From Smittium culicis (lineage: Eukaryota > Kickxellomycota > Harpellomycetes > Harpellales > Legeriomycetaceae): DNA of 33,176 nucleotides. Below the pieces are notes generated by a model, which ran no database searches, was not told where the DNA came from, and was given only the letters and a program-made list of their open reading frames with translations. Location: the NCBI GenBank assembly GCA_001970855.1, contig LSSN01002480.1, forward strand, positions 1 to 33,176. The letters are read 5' to 3'. Positions within the stretch are counted from its first letter, which is position 1. Each line of letters begins with the position of its first letter. A program made the position numbers and the translations under genes. Below are positions 21,101 to 32,824 of this stretch, piece after piece.

Positions 21101-24100
21101 CCAACTTATTTGAAACGGGAATAGATTCTGAAAGAGTTTCTGGATCTGTCAAATTCTTGGATGATTTATAGTCACCGCTAGATGCAAGGGAATCCTTTTC
21201 TAGCAAAAGAGAACCTTTCGAAGCGGTAGAAATTTCTGAAGTAGTTTTATTTGTATCGGTAGGCTCCGCATCAACTTCCATAGGTATGTTGTCAGAAGCT
21301 GTAACTAAATTCATCTCATTTTTATTTGGAGAATGCTCAGAGGGATTTTTAAAAGCACCTTCAGCTTGGCTGAAGACTTCTTGAGACTCTAATTTTATAG
21401 GCTCAGCATTAGTCAAATCTATTTTAGATTTGTTATATTCGATAGATAGGTCATTTAATTCTGTAGAATAGCTAGGCTTTGCCTTTTCATCATCTTCAAG
21501 CGACTTCTTGTAGTCAGATTGGTTCTTTTCTTCCCATTTTAAGAGCATATCTAAAATATCAAGTGCTAATGTCCTTGATTCTAAACTTGAATTTTGGGAC
21601 AAACACATTCTTGGAATTGCGTTGGATAGGTATAACAAAAAGTTATCACGGTGAGGGTAAAAAATATCAGAGTGCCTTATTATCATTTGATATATGTGAA
21701 TTGTTTCTGATAAAAACGCACCTTGTTCCTGTAAAGTAAGTCTGGTCCATTGTATCCATATTGGGGTTTTAGACATGCTCGGTTTATGATCTGGATTATT
21801 TGGGGTGTGTTGATTAAGGCTGCTTGTTGAATCAATTTTAGATGCTGAAGTGCTTTCTTGGCTCAATCGTTTATCAAGAACGGGCAGTAAACAATCTAAA
21901 GCTTGTTGAACTAAATGTCTGCATTCAAATTGGTGTGAGCGTAATAAACTAATGTAGACTTGAAGAACGATTTTAGATGGGGTTTCAAACGCAGAAACAA
22001 ATGCGCATATCACTACATAGGCAGTATGCTTAACCATCGTATCGTTACTACGAGTAAAATTCCACCCAAATTTGATAACATCTTTACGAACATCTGAAAT
22101 TAATGCTTGGTAGTTTCTGATTAAACGGAATGTGATTTGTAACAAGCTAGCTTTTACTCTATCATCTATCCCTATTCTTTCATCCAGTCCTGGAACTACC
22201 ATTTGAACCCATACCCGCTGATGAAATAATCTAATAGAAGAGAGATGGTCCAAGAAATTTAAACTATTAGACTTAGCATTTAATAGATTTTTTGCCGAGT
22301 TAAGTACAAGTGGTGAGATGAGGTTATTGATTAGATAAACCTTTCCTGATAAAGAAACATCTGGAGAGTGAAGGAAGTCAAGGGCTGAATTGAGGGTTAA
22401 TTTTAAGTCATTAATAGAGCTGGTTTCTAAAAGAGATGATTCTATCCTTTCAGATATGTAGTTATTTCCTCTTAAAATGACACAGCTTCCAACTAGCGTA
22501 ACAAATCTACAAATTGAAACTGGATCTATTGATAAAGCACTCTTGAATAAGTTTAAGCAGGCCATTGATAATTGATTGATTGTTTTTGGTAATACTACGT
22601 ATAAAAGTATTGAGTCTTCGGTAAATAACGCTTGAGATTTCTTTATATCTTCACTAACTACAACAGGATCTAATACCACTTCAGTAGTACCAACCTCTTT
22701 TTGATCTTCAGTGACAATATCTTTAGAATTAGTTAATTTAAGGTTGGCATCATCGTCAACCTCGTTAATTATATTCATAGAGTTTTCATCTTTTGATTTA
22801 TCGTTATCAGAAATTGACTTAGAAAGAGAGCTATTTAAAATATCACCAGTGTCGATACTAATTAGTTTACTAGAAGTTTCGGAATGAATATTAATCAAAA
22901 AAGACATTGACTTGATTAAAGAATCAATATGCGCCAACCCAGTATGATTAAATTTGGTAATTGCATGAATTAGCATTGAAAAGTGTAATCTAATAATATG
23001 AAAGGTAATACTTTCAGGGTAGTCTGAATTTGGAAATGACGAAAAGTCAAAGTTGATAATATTTTTATCAGTTACAGAAGCGAATTCATCAATACTTTTA
23101 AAAGCGGTTGACTTTTCTAACAGTCCAACAAAATACTCGTAGTATTTAGTTGTTTCGGCACGAAGACTAAAGGATTCTGGTTTAGTTAAAGCATTCAAGA
23201 AAAATTGGATTAAGCCTGTATCAGAGAATTTACCGAGGAAATATTTGACAGAATCTGCTGAAAAATTATTCAAAAAAATAAACAGAGGTCTACGGAATGG
23301 ACTTGATAGTGTTCTGCATATATGGTGCTCCATAGTAACAACCATCTGGACCAAATCATTTAGTAAAATACTAGCACTAGGTGGAAGCAAATATAGAACA
23401 TCAAGAATTGATATCATTACTTTTATATCAACTATCTCGCCAGCTGACTTATCAGAGGCGGCTTTTAAAGTATTAGGTCTGGCCCAACTTAATAAATGGT
23501 CGAGAAGTTTACGTCCAACTTCAACTTTAAAGTAGTTAGTTAATAACAACAGTAATCTAGCTAATCCTTCTAAACTAGGAACATTTAGTCTTTTATAGTC
23601 AGACAGATTCAATAGAATAGGTCTAAGGCCAGCTTGTAGTAAATCCTTTGGTAGCTTTTTTTGAACTGCTAACACTTTCTTCAAACCGATATTTGCAGCT
23701 TCGACAACCTCATTGGATCTACTATACAAGGATTTAAAGAAGACGGATATTATTCTAGCTCTGGTACCGTTATATCTATCGAGCATTAACTCAGATCTTT
23801 CCATGGCAGCTGTTAGCATATGTATACAGGTAAACCGCAAATTAACTAAAACATGCTGACTGCTTCGAAGCTGAGCAGGATGGCTAACAAGTGCTTGATC
23901 TTCCGCATCGGCAAGAGCTAAAACCTCAGAAAGTAGCCTGATAAACCCGTCATTAATCTCCAAAAATGAAGGCGAGAGAGATAAATAAAAAGTAATGGCA
24001 TCAATGCTACCGATTTGCATTCCATGTGGAAGCGCTCTTAACGGTTTTCCAAAAATAGGAGCTAGAAGACGTTCTTTTAAAGAAAATAGGATTTCAGTTA

Positions 24101-27100
24101 CGCTCTTACCAAGCTTTTCAGCAATAAGACAAAGGCTAGATCTTGAAGCAGTTCTGACAGAGTTGTTGGGATTCGCAAGTTCTTTAGCAAAGATAGGCAT
24201 CAAGCTGAAAAGTATACTTGTGTTATCTTGATCTTTAGATTCAATTGGTTTCGATGAACTGGAAGACTCTTCGCTACTGTTACTCAAGCTTTTTTCAGGT
24301 CCCAGATCATCTGAAAGTATTTCTTCATGGGCATTAGGGTCGTTTTTACAGTTATTACTTTTGATAACAGACAGTTTATCAATAATCAAAGTATCAGATA
24401 CATCGATAGTTCCCTTAATAATTTCATAGTCATCGTTGAACTTCATTTTTTTAGAGGGAGGGCTAGTTTCGTTAGCAAATGGTTCACTCGATGCTCTTAC
24501 AAAGGGTTCATTTTGATTATGTGGTGATGCTATGCTATTCTTTGAAAATTTGCTAAATGTTTCTAAATTTTCGACTGAAATAGAATATTTAGAGGAAGTT
24601 CGAGATGTTGAAGTGCTAATCTTTTCGCCTTTATCACCGATATCTACGTCATTTTCAACCAGAATTCTATCATCGCTTTTAGAATCATCTTCAATCGATA
24701 TATTATCATCGCTTTTTGCTATGTCTTGACTCAAAATGTTATCACTAACTTGAGAATTATTTTCGCTCGGGTTCTTATCATTAGCTTGTAGGTCGTCATC
24801 GGAATTAACTTTTCCTACGTTTTGAGTATCACTTGCATTCAATTCTTTATCAGATATTTGAATGTCACCATTCAAGGTTTTATTACTATTTTGGGCATCA
24901 ACTTCTTTCGATAAATCAATATCGACACATTGAGTATCACCTGATTTAATCGAATTACCGTTGCTTTGTGTTTGATCTTCTTCTAAGGCTTTGGTATCAC
25001 TTATTTTGTCAACTACTGAGGCATTATCATTATTTTGTAAGCTGTCCTTTTCTATGGTTTTATCATTGTTATGTAAATTAGCCTTCTCTAAGGTTATATC
25101 ATTGCTTTGTAAATTATCCTTTTCATTGGTTTTATCTTTGATCTGTTCTATATTTCCACTTACGTCTTTGTCTTCAGTTTGAACATCATTTTCTTCACCA
25201 GCAATAGCCATTTTTACATCATCAGATTCTTCATCGATTTTAGTAGGACTAGGAGGTTGGGCTGGAGACATAGGTGGGCTAATCTTGATATTTTTTTCAG
25301 GTTCCTGGCTTGTCTGCTCAGGTTTGGGATTTGTAATTGGAGGACTGTTGCAAAGGGAGATTATTTGTAAGATCGTTTTTTTAGATATATTCTCATCATT
25401 CTTTAAAGTTCGGTTTTCTTCAGAATCTTTAAGAGTAAATAATAAGGCCTTAATTATTTTTGGAGAAAAATGCTCAAGCCAATCAGTTTGTGGCTGTAGG
25501 AGCGAAATCAAGTGATGTATTGCAACACACGCATACTGCTTTGTCTTAATATCAGAGTCATAACAATGTAAACATAAACTGCTAAGAATAGAATAATAAC
25601 AGCCGAGCCAGCAAGAAGAAGATGAATTATCACCACATAAGGTAGATATAGATTTATGTAGAGCAGATAAAGCATTTTTCCCGATAATTCTAACATTGTA
25701 GTTTGGAGAAACCATAGATTCGGCTATTGATTCGAAAAATGTGCTATATATTGAATTTGTATCGACAATTCCGTGCAATCCTATTTTTAGAGATATCACT
25801 ATGTCGTTGTCAGACTTTATTGAATCTTGGCCATTCAATATTAAGTTTTCAAGAAGCTCCAATATTGAAAGAGAATCGCTAACAAGACGATAAGCACACC
25901 ATTGGATAATGGATTCTAATAAATCAATAGGCTCAAGGTAATCAACAGAGCAAGAGTTAGGCTCAGGGTACTTGTAAATGCAAGATAAAAATAAACCATG
26001 GAAACTAATCAACAAAGGCTCCTTCTGTAAATCACAAGACTCAGAGTATCGGGTTATTTGTAAACCTTTATTATAAACACCGTTATTATTGATATTTTGA
26101 CTTATATCTCGATTAGCTATTAGGTCAAACAAAACACTAGGAGTTGGGACATAATCAGACGAAACAAAGTTTGATAGATGATTTGAAACAGTTAAAGGCT
26201 GTGACAAAAGGGGGAATAAGAGTTTCTTTTGGGAATTACCAACAAAGCTGGCGAATTTCAAGCTAATAGATTTAATAGATTCGTTATAAAGTCCATATAT
26301 GCTGCTGTCAAGCTTTAAAGAAAATTTCATTTCATTTTGGATAAAATACACTAGACATGATTTAATTAAGGAGTAACAAGCAGAAAAAAGTGGTATTTTT
26401 GGCACATCAATATCTATGAAATCACTTTTCAAAGAGCTTGAATGGTCAGAAATATTTTCTAATGATATAACCGCGTGAGAAAGCGATTTAATGATTGGGA
26501 ATTTTACATTATTTTGGAATTCGCTAAAAGGTATTGGGATTGCTAGCAATTTTTCTGAAGATTTAGAAATTCCAGAAGGCTGAGAGAAAAACGAATGAAA
26601 AGATGGGGAGAATAGTTTAGGGTTATCAAATATTACAGACGGCGAAGAGTTACTAAATTCGTTGAGGTTTGATAAAAGCAACAAGTTTCGATTTCTTCCT
26701 CCAAGTTTTCCTAGAATTCTAGCTGCTGACTGAGCGTGTGAAGGATGTAAATTGTTATTTGATAATATTTTCCAAAAAGGTTTTAATATATCGTTGATAA
26801 CAGGAATTAGAATCGGGTCTAAAAATTTTCTGGTTAAATTATCTATACAAAGCTCAAGAGTTCTTAAGCCTTGAGTAACTAAATTTTGGGTGGAATCTAA
26901 GGACAAAGATAGAGGGTACATTAACAGCGATAAAAATGGAAGCAAAACGCTTAATCTGACGGGAACAGTTAAGCTGATTTCTACTAGCAAGTTTTGTAAC
27001 AGTGAATTTTTATGAGTTGTTTTAATTGTGCTGTTTAGCATTTCAAGTAATTCATGTAAATGAGGAATTACTTCTTTATATAAGCTTTCATATCGACCGC

Positions 27101-29867
27101 CACCTATGTTTTGAAAAAGCGATCGTAAAAGTAAAAAATAGTATTCGGGGTTTGAGGAGCTAGAAGAAAGGTCTATAGTTTTTTTAATGATCTGGGATAT
27201 ATATTTTTGAAGAATAGGTTCGTTCGAATCAGGGAACATTGTTAGGACTAAAAAAGTTAACTTAAATAGGTGTAAAATCATTGTGGAGCACTCCCTACCG
27301 CCATTCCCTAAATCTTCAAAACGGTGGCAAAGGTAAGATAGTAACAAGGAAGTTATTGTTGGAGAGGTAGCTTCTAAAGTTAGCAAATACTGTATTGCGA
27401 TAACAAAACTGGGGTGTTTTATAACTATGTTAAAAATGTGATCCATTTCGATTGTAAAGAGCTCGTGATGAAACTTAGGCTTAAAAGAAGAGAAAATCTT
27501 GACAAAGGATTCTAGGGCTTCTTCTTCTTCACGGTCAATAATACCAAAATTTACATCGTAAGAGCTCCATGGGTTAGTGTTTAAATTATTGTATTTTTGG
27601 TGAGGTTCCACATTTGATTCAGAGCTTTCACGATCTCTGACAACGCTATAAATTGAACATGCTAACATTCCATTGTGTAGTAAAGATCTAAAGATGTCAA
27701 GCTCAAGCTCATCTAATAACTTGTCTTTCCAAGGCTTAGTATTAGAGTTTTCATCAAGTCCTTCAGGAACAATAGAGTTTGATTTAGCCAAGCCATTTAC
27801 AACTGGGATTGAGCCTAGTAAGACGCTTCTTAATAGCAACTTTGCATCTTTAATATAGTCCATAGTGTCACCAGAATAAAATTTAACTTTCTCAATTAGT
27901 CGCTCTTTTAAAATGCTTTTGTTTTTAAAAGAGTATGAGTGATCAATATTAGAGAATTGACTGTGGTCAGAGTTAGCCAAGTAAATTGGATTTTTGGAGC
28001 TAGGTTGAAAAGGCTGGGCAATTTCATCAACTATGTTTGGAGATTTATCGCTATTCTCATAAATTTCGCATATAATGGCAACTTCGTTAACAACTTCAGA
28101 AAAAGACTTTAGTATGAGGCTCAAAAGGTGACGAGAAATGTATTTGTTGTCTAAGTTAGTGATACTATCGGAAATACTAAATAGAAGCTTGACACTTAGC
28201 GCACGTATATGAGAACTAAGGCTAGTATCATTTATGAATTCGATGTAAAAGTAAACAGCTTTTGACATTTGCATAGAGTCTAGATTAGCACGGACATTAT
28301 GGATATAGTCAGCAACTAGACTTAAAGCGTATGGTCTTAAAATTTCTATGCTAGTAAGACCAGTTCCAAGGAGGCATTTAGAATCTAAAAGCTCAGTCGT
28401 TAGAGGGATGAAAGCTTGTTTGAGATCACTTCCAACTAGGTGCCTTCCAGCGATTAATATTTCCTTCCTAGTGTCTACGGCTTCAGGGGGGCAAATTGAT
28501 AATAAGCGTACAAAAATTTTAGCAATTTGATTTTGATAGCTTATAAGTAAGCTTCCAAAACTTCTTACAAAAAATGCCAGAAAAGACAAGGTCTAATAAA
28601 TTATTAAATAAAGAACGAATGGATGTGGCTAAGTTAGTAGAAATAAATATTACTATTGCAAAGGTGAAATAGGCAGTGGGAGAAAAGAATAAAGCAGTAA
28701 ATGTGTGAGTAAGTATGGGGTAATAAAGAGATATACCTTCGACTGGGCTTTTATGAGATATCTGAATTTACTGTTTATTTTGTTGTTTGAGTCAGGAGAT
28801 TGAAGGTGGTTTGAGTATAAAGAATTAAAGTCTATTTCGAGCATAGTGACGACTAAAGGTAAGAGCTTTGAGACATAAGTAGGGGCTAGTTTTCTATTAG
28901 ATTGCAAAATAGAAACTATGATGACGGGGATTTCGGATAAGACCTTGAAAGAAAGAATTCCTATAGGGAGCTTTTTAGAATTTGCATCAGATGAATCAGT
29001 ATCGAATGGGGTAGAATTTGGAGTAAGGGAGTTTGAAAAAAAGGCAGGAGTTGAGGTAGTAGTGGTAGGGGTGGCAATATCGGATACTGTCACTAAGTCG
29101 TTAACCATTTTATCGGTATTTCCATATACTTCGACAGCAAAATCTAGGAAAGAGATAGCAAAACCGTCAAGAGAGCTTCTGTATACTCTGTGTAAATCGT
29201 AAAGAGCTTTTAGAGAGAGTATAGAATTTTCTTCGTTGTCGGTTCTAACAATGTGGAGGAGGGTTGAGCCTATATCGATAGGAACAGGTCTCAAAAGCTC
29301 AGTGTTTGATAGTTTTTGAATGACTTGTATTAAAGTAATCCTGAGCCTTTGTTCAGGATGAGAGTTAATAAAAACTGGTGGAGTGTTTATTAATACATTT
29401 TTTATTGATGGCCATAAAAGGTTACAAAATCGTAAGCCGTCTTGAGGTTGGAATAAATCGATTGAATCGCATAATTCGCTAGCTATTGTACACTTTAGCT
29501 CGACCTCTAAAGTTAAAATAAATAAGATGAATAAAATTGGGATAAGTTATGATTAGTTTGTAAGGGAAAATGAGATATCAAGATGTATTAAGATTAGGAT
29601 GAATAATATACAAATTTTAAGATGGATGAAATTAAACATCCACGAAACAGATGAAGAAACAAATTAAAAATGAGGGATAGCTTTAAAATGGATAAATGAT
29701 GAATATTATATGATAACGAAAAACAGGGATGGGATAATCGAAGATAAGTTGATTGAAGGGGTTTAATGAATGAAGGGAGCAAGGATTAAAAGAAAATGTT
29801 TACCTAAATTGGGATCAGAAAGTCGGTTAGCAAAGACTTCGAAATTAGTGAGAATTCCTGAAGACAT
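15162..29867 (-). CDS. TRA1: Tra1/TRRAP, PIKK-family pseudokinase scaffold of SAGA and NuA4; four exons
   Basis: Tra1 binds activators and recruits the SAGA and NuA4 histone acetyltransferases. Exons (minus strand): 29867-29804, 29506-28737, 28592-15618, 15542-15162. Introns are 297, 144 and 75 nt, GT-AG, phases 1, 0 and 0. The product is 4729 aa. The N-terminus reads MSSGILTNFEVFANRLSDPN; exon 2 has PEQRLR and RPVPIDIG blocks and ends LIKAQSK, joining TLSFLAFFVRSF as in TRRAP. HEAT-type helical repeats fill most of the protein. The FAT domain includes LGEDYMFYGLWSR (about 3495). The kinase-like region includes VPGQYSQL (about 4290), VPFRLTPNIQSL and a FATC end YSWMPWL. As in the family, the kinase catalytic motifs are absent. 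Family length is about 3750-3860; the excess comes at least partly from disordered insertions near residues 1365-1740, 2180-2240 and 2630-2760. A TAG immediately before ACC TTG shows that exon 3 needs splicing. Confidence 0.97.
15543..15617 (-). other. TRA1 intron 3 (75 nt) with T17 tract at the acceptor
   Basis: Donor GAG|GTATGA and acceptor with 17 consecutive T (A run 15545-15561 on the plus strand) directly before AG. Splicing is in phase 0 and joins LIKQE to LLLKDFLEPF. Without splicing the protein would stop after one codon and lose its FATC end, so the intron is required. Confidence 0.88.
24200..25330 (-). other. Acidic, Ser/Asn-rich disordered insertion within TRA1
   Basis: This codes for about residues 1365-1740. 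It starts with a proline-rich stretch (PPMSPAQPPSPTKIDEESDD). It continues through some 180 residues rich in D, N, S, E and K with degenerate repeats, then Ser-rich segments (SSEESSSSSKP). No helical repeat pattern is visible. To my knowledge yeast Tra1 and human TRRAP have no insertion of this size here. It is likely a flexible linker or loop; function unknown. Confidence 0.7.
25024..25131 (-). repeat. Three tandem 36-bp (12-codon) repeats in TRA1
   Basis: Units are 25024-25059, 25060-25095 and 25096-25131. The plus-strand units start TTATCATT or ATATCATT and contain TTTGTAA or ATGTAAA. In protein they read DKTNEKDNLQSN, DITLEKANLHNN and DKTIEKDSLQNN. The length is a multiple of three, so the reading frame is kept. 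Looser copies of the same pattern extend to about 24600. Confidence 0.8.
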
Positions 29868-30430
29868 TTAGAAGCTAGATGAATTTCATGTAAAATATGA
29901 TTGGAAGAATGGAGTAAACTTTATGTACAAGATGAGTAACAAAGGGATAAAAGTTATATTGTGCTAGATATCTAGTTTCAGAGTCCAAATCGAGCTAAGG
30001 TTGTGGATATACTATTATTTTACTGTCGTAATAACTTTGTGTTTACTTTTAGCTGATCAGAAGTCTAAGCAAATTTATAATTCAGTCTTGTTGCTAAACT
30101 CATTTTGGCTTGTTTTTGGCGCCTTCGTATTTTCGCGTTTTTACCTCATCGGAATTTCTGTTCAATGCCATTGGATAATCTACGCTCCAAATTGATTCAG
30201 GCTATTGGCTAAATAGATCTTAATCACCTTATTATTCTGTCACATATTTTGCTATTATTCGTATATTAATGATCACCCATTATTTACATCTAAATCGATC
30301 CTGTTGGCTAATTTAATTTACTGGTATTGTTCATAATCGAATAAGAAATTTTAAACGTAAGATAACTGGTCAGGCCAATATACGTATACTAGCTCGCCTA
30401 ATTGGCTGATAATATCGTCTAATTACTTTA

Positions 30431-30457
30431 CACTCTATACACTCTATACACTCTATA
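30431..30457 (+). repeat. Three tandem 9-bp CACTCTATA repeats
   Basis: Three perfect copies of CACTCTATA, the last followed by CAATA. They lie about 560 bases upstream of the TRA1 start and about 1040 bases upstream of RPL33. A role in either promoter is possible but unsupported. Confidence 0.75.
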
Positions 30458-31369
30458 CAATATCTTATACTTTTGTGCGCTTACATTTTAGTTTATCCCT
30501 ATATCACTGTCGCTCCTCATCTTTTACTATCTTACATAACCTCCATCTATGCCTTCAAAATTTTTATTCACAGCCAAGCTTGCACTCAAAATCATCTCAT
30601 TTCTATAATGAGTTCTCAACATCACAATCTGCTTCGATAGTTCCACTTAGTTGCCCAGCTTATATAACCTCACTAACTGTTTTATAGCATGCTGAGCTTT
30701 CTATTTTACCAATATTAGCCGAGCTGTTTTATACTGAATCATTGCTAAGAACATTTACATAATCAGTAATATTAATAATCATTTAATCAATCTCAACTAT
30801 AAGTTATTGTTGTTCGAAAGTTTATATAAACTCTATAGTTTTTAAAGTATACATCAAGTTTTATTTCTATTATTAAACTTATCTCATACTAAGATGTTTT
30901 TTATATTTTTATAACGTTGTAAGCGATATCCTAGGGTTCTGGGCATTCAATTTAGACTAGTAGCTTCTAGATAATAACTACAACTTCAAGTAAAGTATTA
31001 CTTAAAGCTGCTCCTAATATAAACTTTCTTCTTCACTCCAACTGAAGCTGTGGAACTAAAACTCCTTACTCTTATTGCATAACGATAAGATTATAGCCAA
31101 TTATTCACTAAACTCCAGAATCTGATAAATACTATTAGCTGAACCAATTGCCATAATTATTCATATGCCAAATATTCGTATCGAATCGCTAAATATCTTA
31201 ATTATATGTATCCAATAATTAGCGACTAAAAAAGTAAATAACCAATACATCTCATAATTCATAATTCAGCCTATCATAATACTAATTTATCCCAATTATC
31301 TTATACCTATTGTCTTGGCCAATAACGTATTATAAAAACTTTTAGTTTGCCAAATTGATAAAGTGCGAC

Positions 31370-31384
31370 AAAAAAAAAAAAAAA
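31370..31384 (+). promoter_or_regulatory. Poly(dA) tract upstream of RPL33
   Basis: Fifteen consecutive A residues end about 115 bases before the RPL33 start codon. Poly(dA:dT) tracts that exclude nucleosomes are typical of fungal ribosomal-protein promoters. In DNA this AT-rich the run alone is weak evidence. Confidence 0.35.
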
Positions 31385-31499
31385 CCTTAGTTTAACTATT
31401 TGAGCATTTGGTAAATTGTCAAAAAAATTGAATCTAAATATTTTTTCTGCCTCAACTTTTGAATCGGTCTTTCTTAATCTTTGATTTACGATTTTCACC

Positions 31500-32102
31500 A
31501 TGACTCAACCTGTAAGGTAAGAATATCCTCACAACTTATACTTTCTACAATATTTATTAGTACGATTTAATACGGCTCTATCACGACGTAAATTCCATGT
31601 ATCACATAATCAAAACTCGACCTTTTCCACTCACAACTTAATCCTTCATTTACCCCCTCCATTACCTCAACCGTTCCATGTATTAATTTATTTCTATTAA
31701 TGTTCATATAGATTGTATTGTAAAGGTCGCTTTTTGGGTTTCCAACGCGCTCAAAGAGCTCAAACCCAATCTTCATCCTTGATCCAAATCGAAGGTGTCA
31801 ACGATAAAAAAGATACCTCTTTCTACTTGGGTAAGCGCATCGCCTACGTTTACCGCGGTAAAAGAGAAATCAACGGTACCAGATATAGAGTCATTTGGGG
31901 TCGCATTAGCAGACCTCACGGTAACTCCGGTGTTGTTAGAGCCAGATTCAGAAATAACTTGCCTCCACGTGCTATGGGTGCTTCTGTCAGAATTGTAAGC
32001 TATTTTTTTCTTTTATAATCTTATGTTATCAACCGAATTTTTTTATATGATCCTAACTTTTCTCTATTATTCCTATAGATGCTTTATCCTTCCCGCATTT
32101 AA
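31500..32102 (+). CDS. RPL33: 60S ribosomal protein eL33 (RPL33/L35A), three exons
   Basis: eL33 is a small structural protein of the large ribosomal subunit. Exons are 31500-31516, 31712-31994 and 32079-32102. Introns of 195 and 84 nt have donors GTAAGA and GTAAGC and acceptors TATAG; intron 2 has a good CCTAAC branch site. The first exon codes only MTQPV plus two bases, the start-proximal intron position common in fungal ribosomal-protein genes. The product is 107 aa, equal to yeast Rpl33 and close to human RPL35A (110). Conserved blocks: RLYCKGRFLGFQR near the start, FYLGKRIAYVYRGKREINGT in the middle, then HGNSGVVRARFRNNLPPRAM, and the end SVRIMLYPSRI. The last exon supplies only MLYPSRI, so the intron must be removed to reach the conserved C-terminus. 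No defects are visible. Confidence 0.97.
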
Positions 32103-32392
32103 ATATTCTCTATCAAAAATAGTATACATATATTAATATATAAATTTGAATTTCAACCCATTCCCAATTCCCCCATTTTTTTTTTACATTTCTATCATAT
32201 CTTCGTCTCACATTTTATTACTTAACTCCCAAATAACAAGATATCATTCCCAATACTATTACCATCATCGATGTTGTTTGATCTTAACCATTTTCGGAGT
32301 AAAATTTTCTCCATACATATATGTCTGCCCTCCCTCTCCATTTTAAGCTTTTTTTTAAGATTAGTCCAATAAAAAAGCTTTAAATATTTAAG
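32103..32392. other. Region downstream of RPL33
   Basis: T- and C-rich plus strand with no supported gene. The ORF at 32146-32346 is low complexity. The RPL33 3' UTR and polyadenylation site should lie here. Confidence 0.45.
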
Positions 32393-32511
32393 AGTTCAGG
32401 TACGGAGGCCCTACAGGGCCGGAGGGGAGTTGGCTGAGCGAATTTTTTATATAATATTTTTTAAGTAGTTTTATATTTATTTTATATATGTTTTAAACTA
32501 GTTTCAATAAA
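32393..32511 (+). pseudogene. LINE 3' end remnant: last codons of ORF2 and AT-rich 3' UTR
   Basis: The frame at 32399-32437 reads GTEALQGRRGVG then TGA, matching the ending ERRRGVG-stop of the LINE at 1-387. It is followed by A/T runs and AATAAA at 32506-32511, the same layout and spacing as after the first copy. Almost the entire element is missing, as expected for a severely 5'-truncated LINE insertion. Confidence 0.6.
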
Positions 32512-32542
32512 GCAGGCGGTAAACCGCCAGAGGATTTTATTA
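32512..32542 (+). repeat. 31-bp module, copy 2, containing a perfect GGCGGT/ACCGCC palindrome
   Basis: This matches 11773-11803 in 26 of 31 positions. Here the core is a perfect inverted repeat, GGCGGT-AA-ACCGCC at 32515-32528. In copy 1 the palindrome is degraded. It lies directly after the AATAAA of the LINE remnant. Confidence 0.6.
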
Positions 32543-32605
32543 TAAGATTTTTTTAGCTTATTGTATTTTTAGTTTATATTTTTAAGAGTAGGCGTAAATG
32601 AATAT

Positions 32606-32824
32606 ATGAATTATTTCAACGCATCTAAGAGAGCGATAAAATCTGACAGCAAAAAAAATGCACTCAAGAAAAAAATTAATGCCATTGACAAGCTAAACTC
32701 TCTCTCTTCCCTAAGCTTTTTTTCTGGAAGAAGCCAATCAAAATTTAATACATTTTATACTCTTAAAATCTCAAAAAAAAAACGAATCCACAATCTCGAA
32801 TGCAAAAATGGGCATGCTGAATAA
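32606..32824 (+). other. Unidentified 72-aa ORF overlapping direct-repeat copy 1
   Basis: The ORF is lysine- and serine-rich: a basic N-terminal half (KSDSKKNALKKKINAIDK), then NSLSSLSFFSGRSQS from the repeated segment, then more lysines. I do not recognise it. The repeated segment codes the same SLSSLSFFSG peptide in the next small ORF, which hints at coding origin, but neither ORF has a family match I can name. It may be the 5' part of a gene, a transposon leader, or chance. Confidence 0.25.

Larger units (their letters stand above)
29868..31499. other. Divergent intergenic region, TRA1 to RPL33
   Basis: 1.63 kb between two 5' ends, so it must hold both promoters. It is AT-rich but less extreme than the left side. 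Short plus-strand ORFs (30001-30195 and 30475-30687) have no recognisable content and are not accepted. It contains a 9-bp tandem repeat and a poly(A) tract noted separately. Confidence 0.5.

Noticed and set aside
16051..28530. Many 60-97 aa plus-strand ORFs across TRA1
   Set aside because: They are antisense shadows of the 12,975-bp coding exon with no recognisable domain and no independent splice or start evidence.
28348..28589. TRA1 starting at 28589 as its own first exon
   Set aside because: The codon there is TTG, preceded by ACC and an in-frame TAG. Splicing from 28737 to 28592 joins LIKAQSK to TLSFLAF, the expected Tra1 sequence, and two upstream exons reach a convincing ATG at 29867.
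29594..29782. 62-aa minus-strand ORF
   Set aside because: It lies entirely within TRA1 intron 1 and has no recognisable content.
31369..31501. Minus-strand ORF 31501-31307 as a gene upstream of RPL33
   Set aside because: It contains a poly-Phe run from the A15 tract and covers the RPL33 leader; no domain seen.
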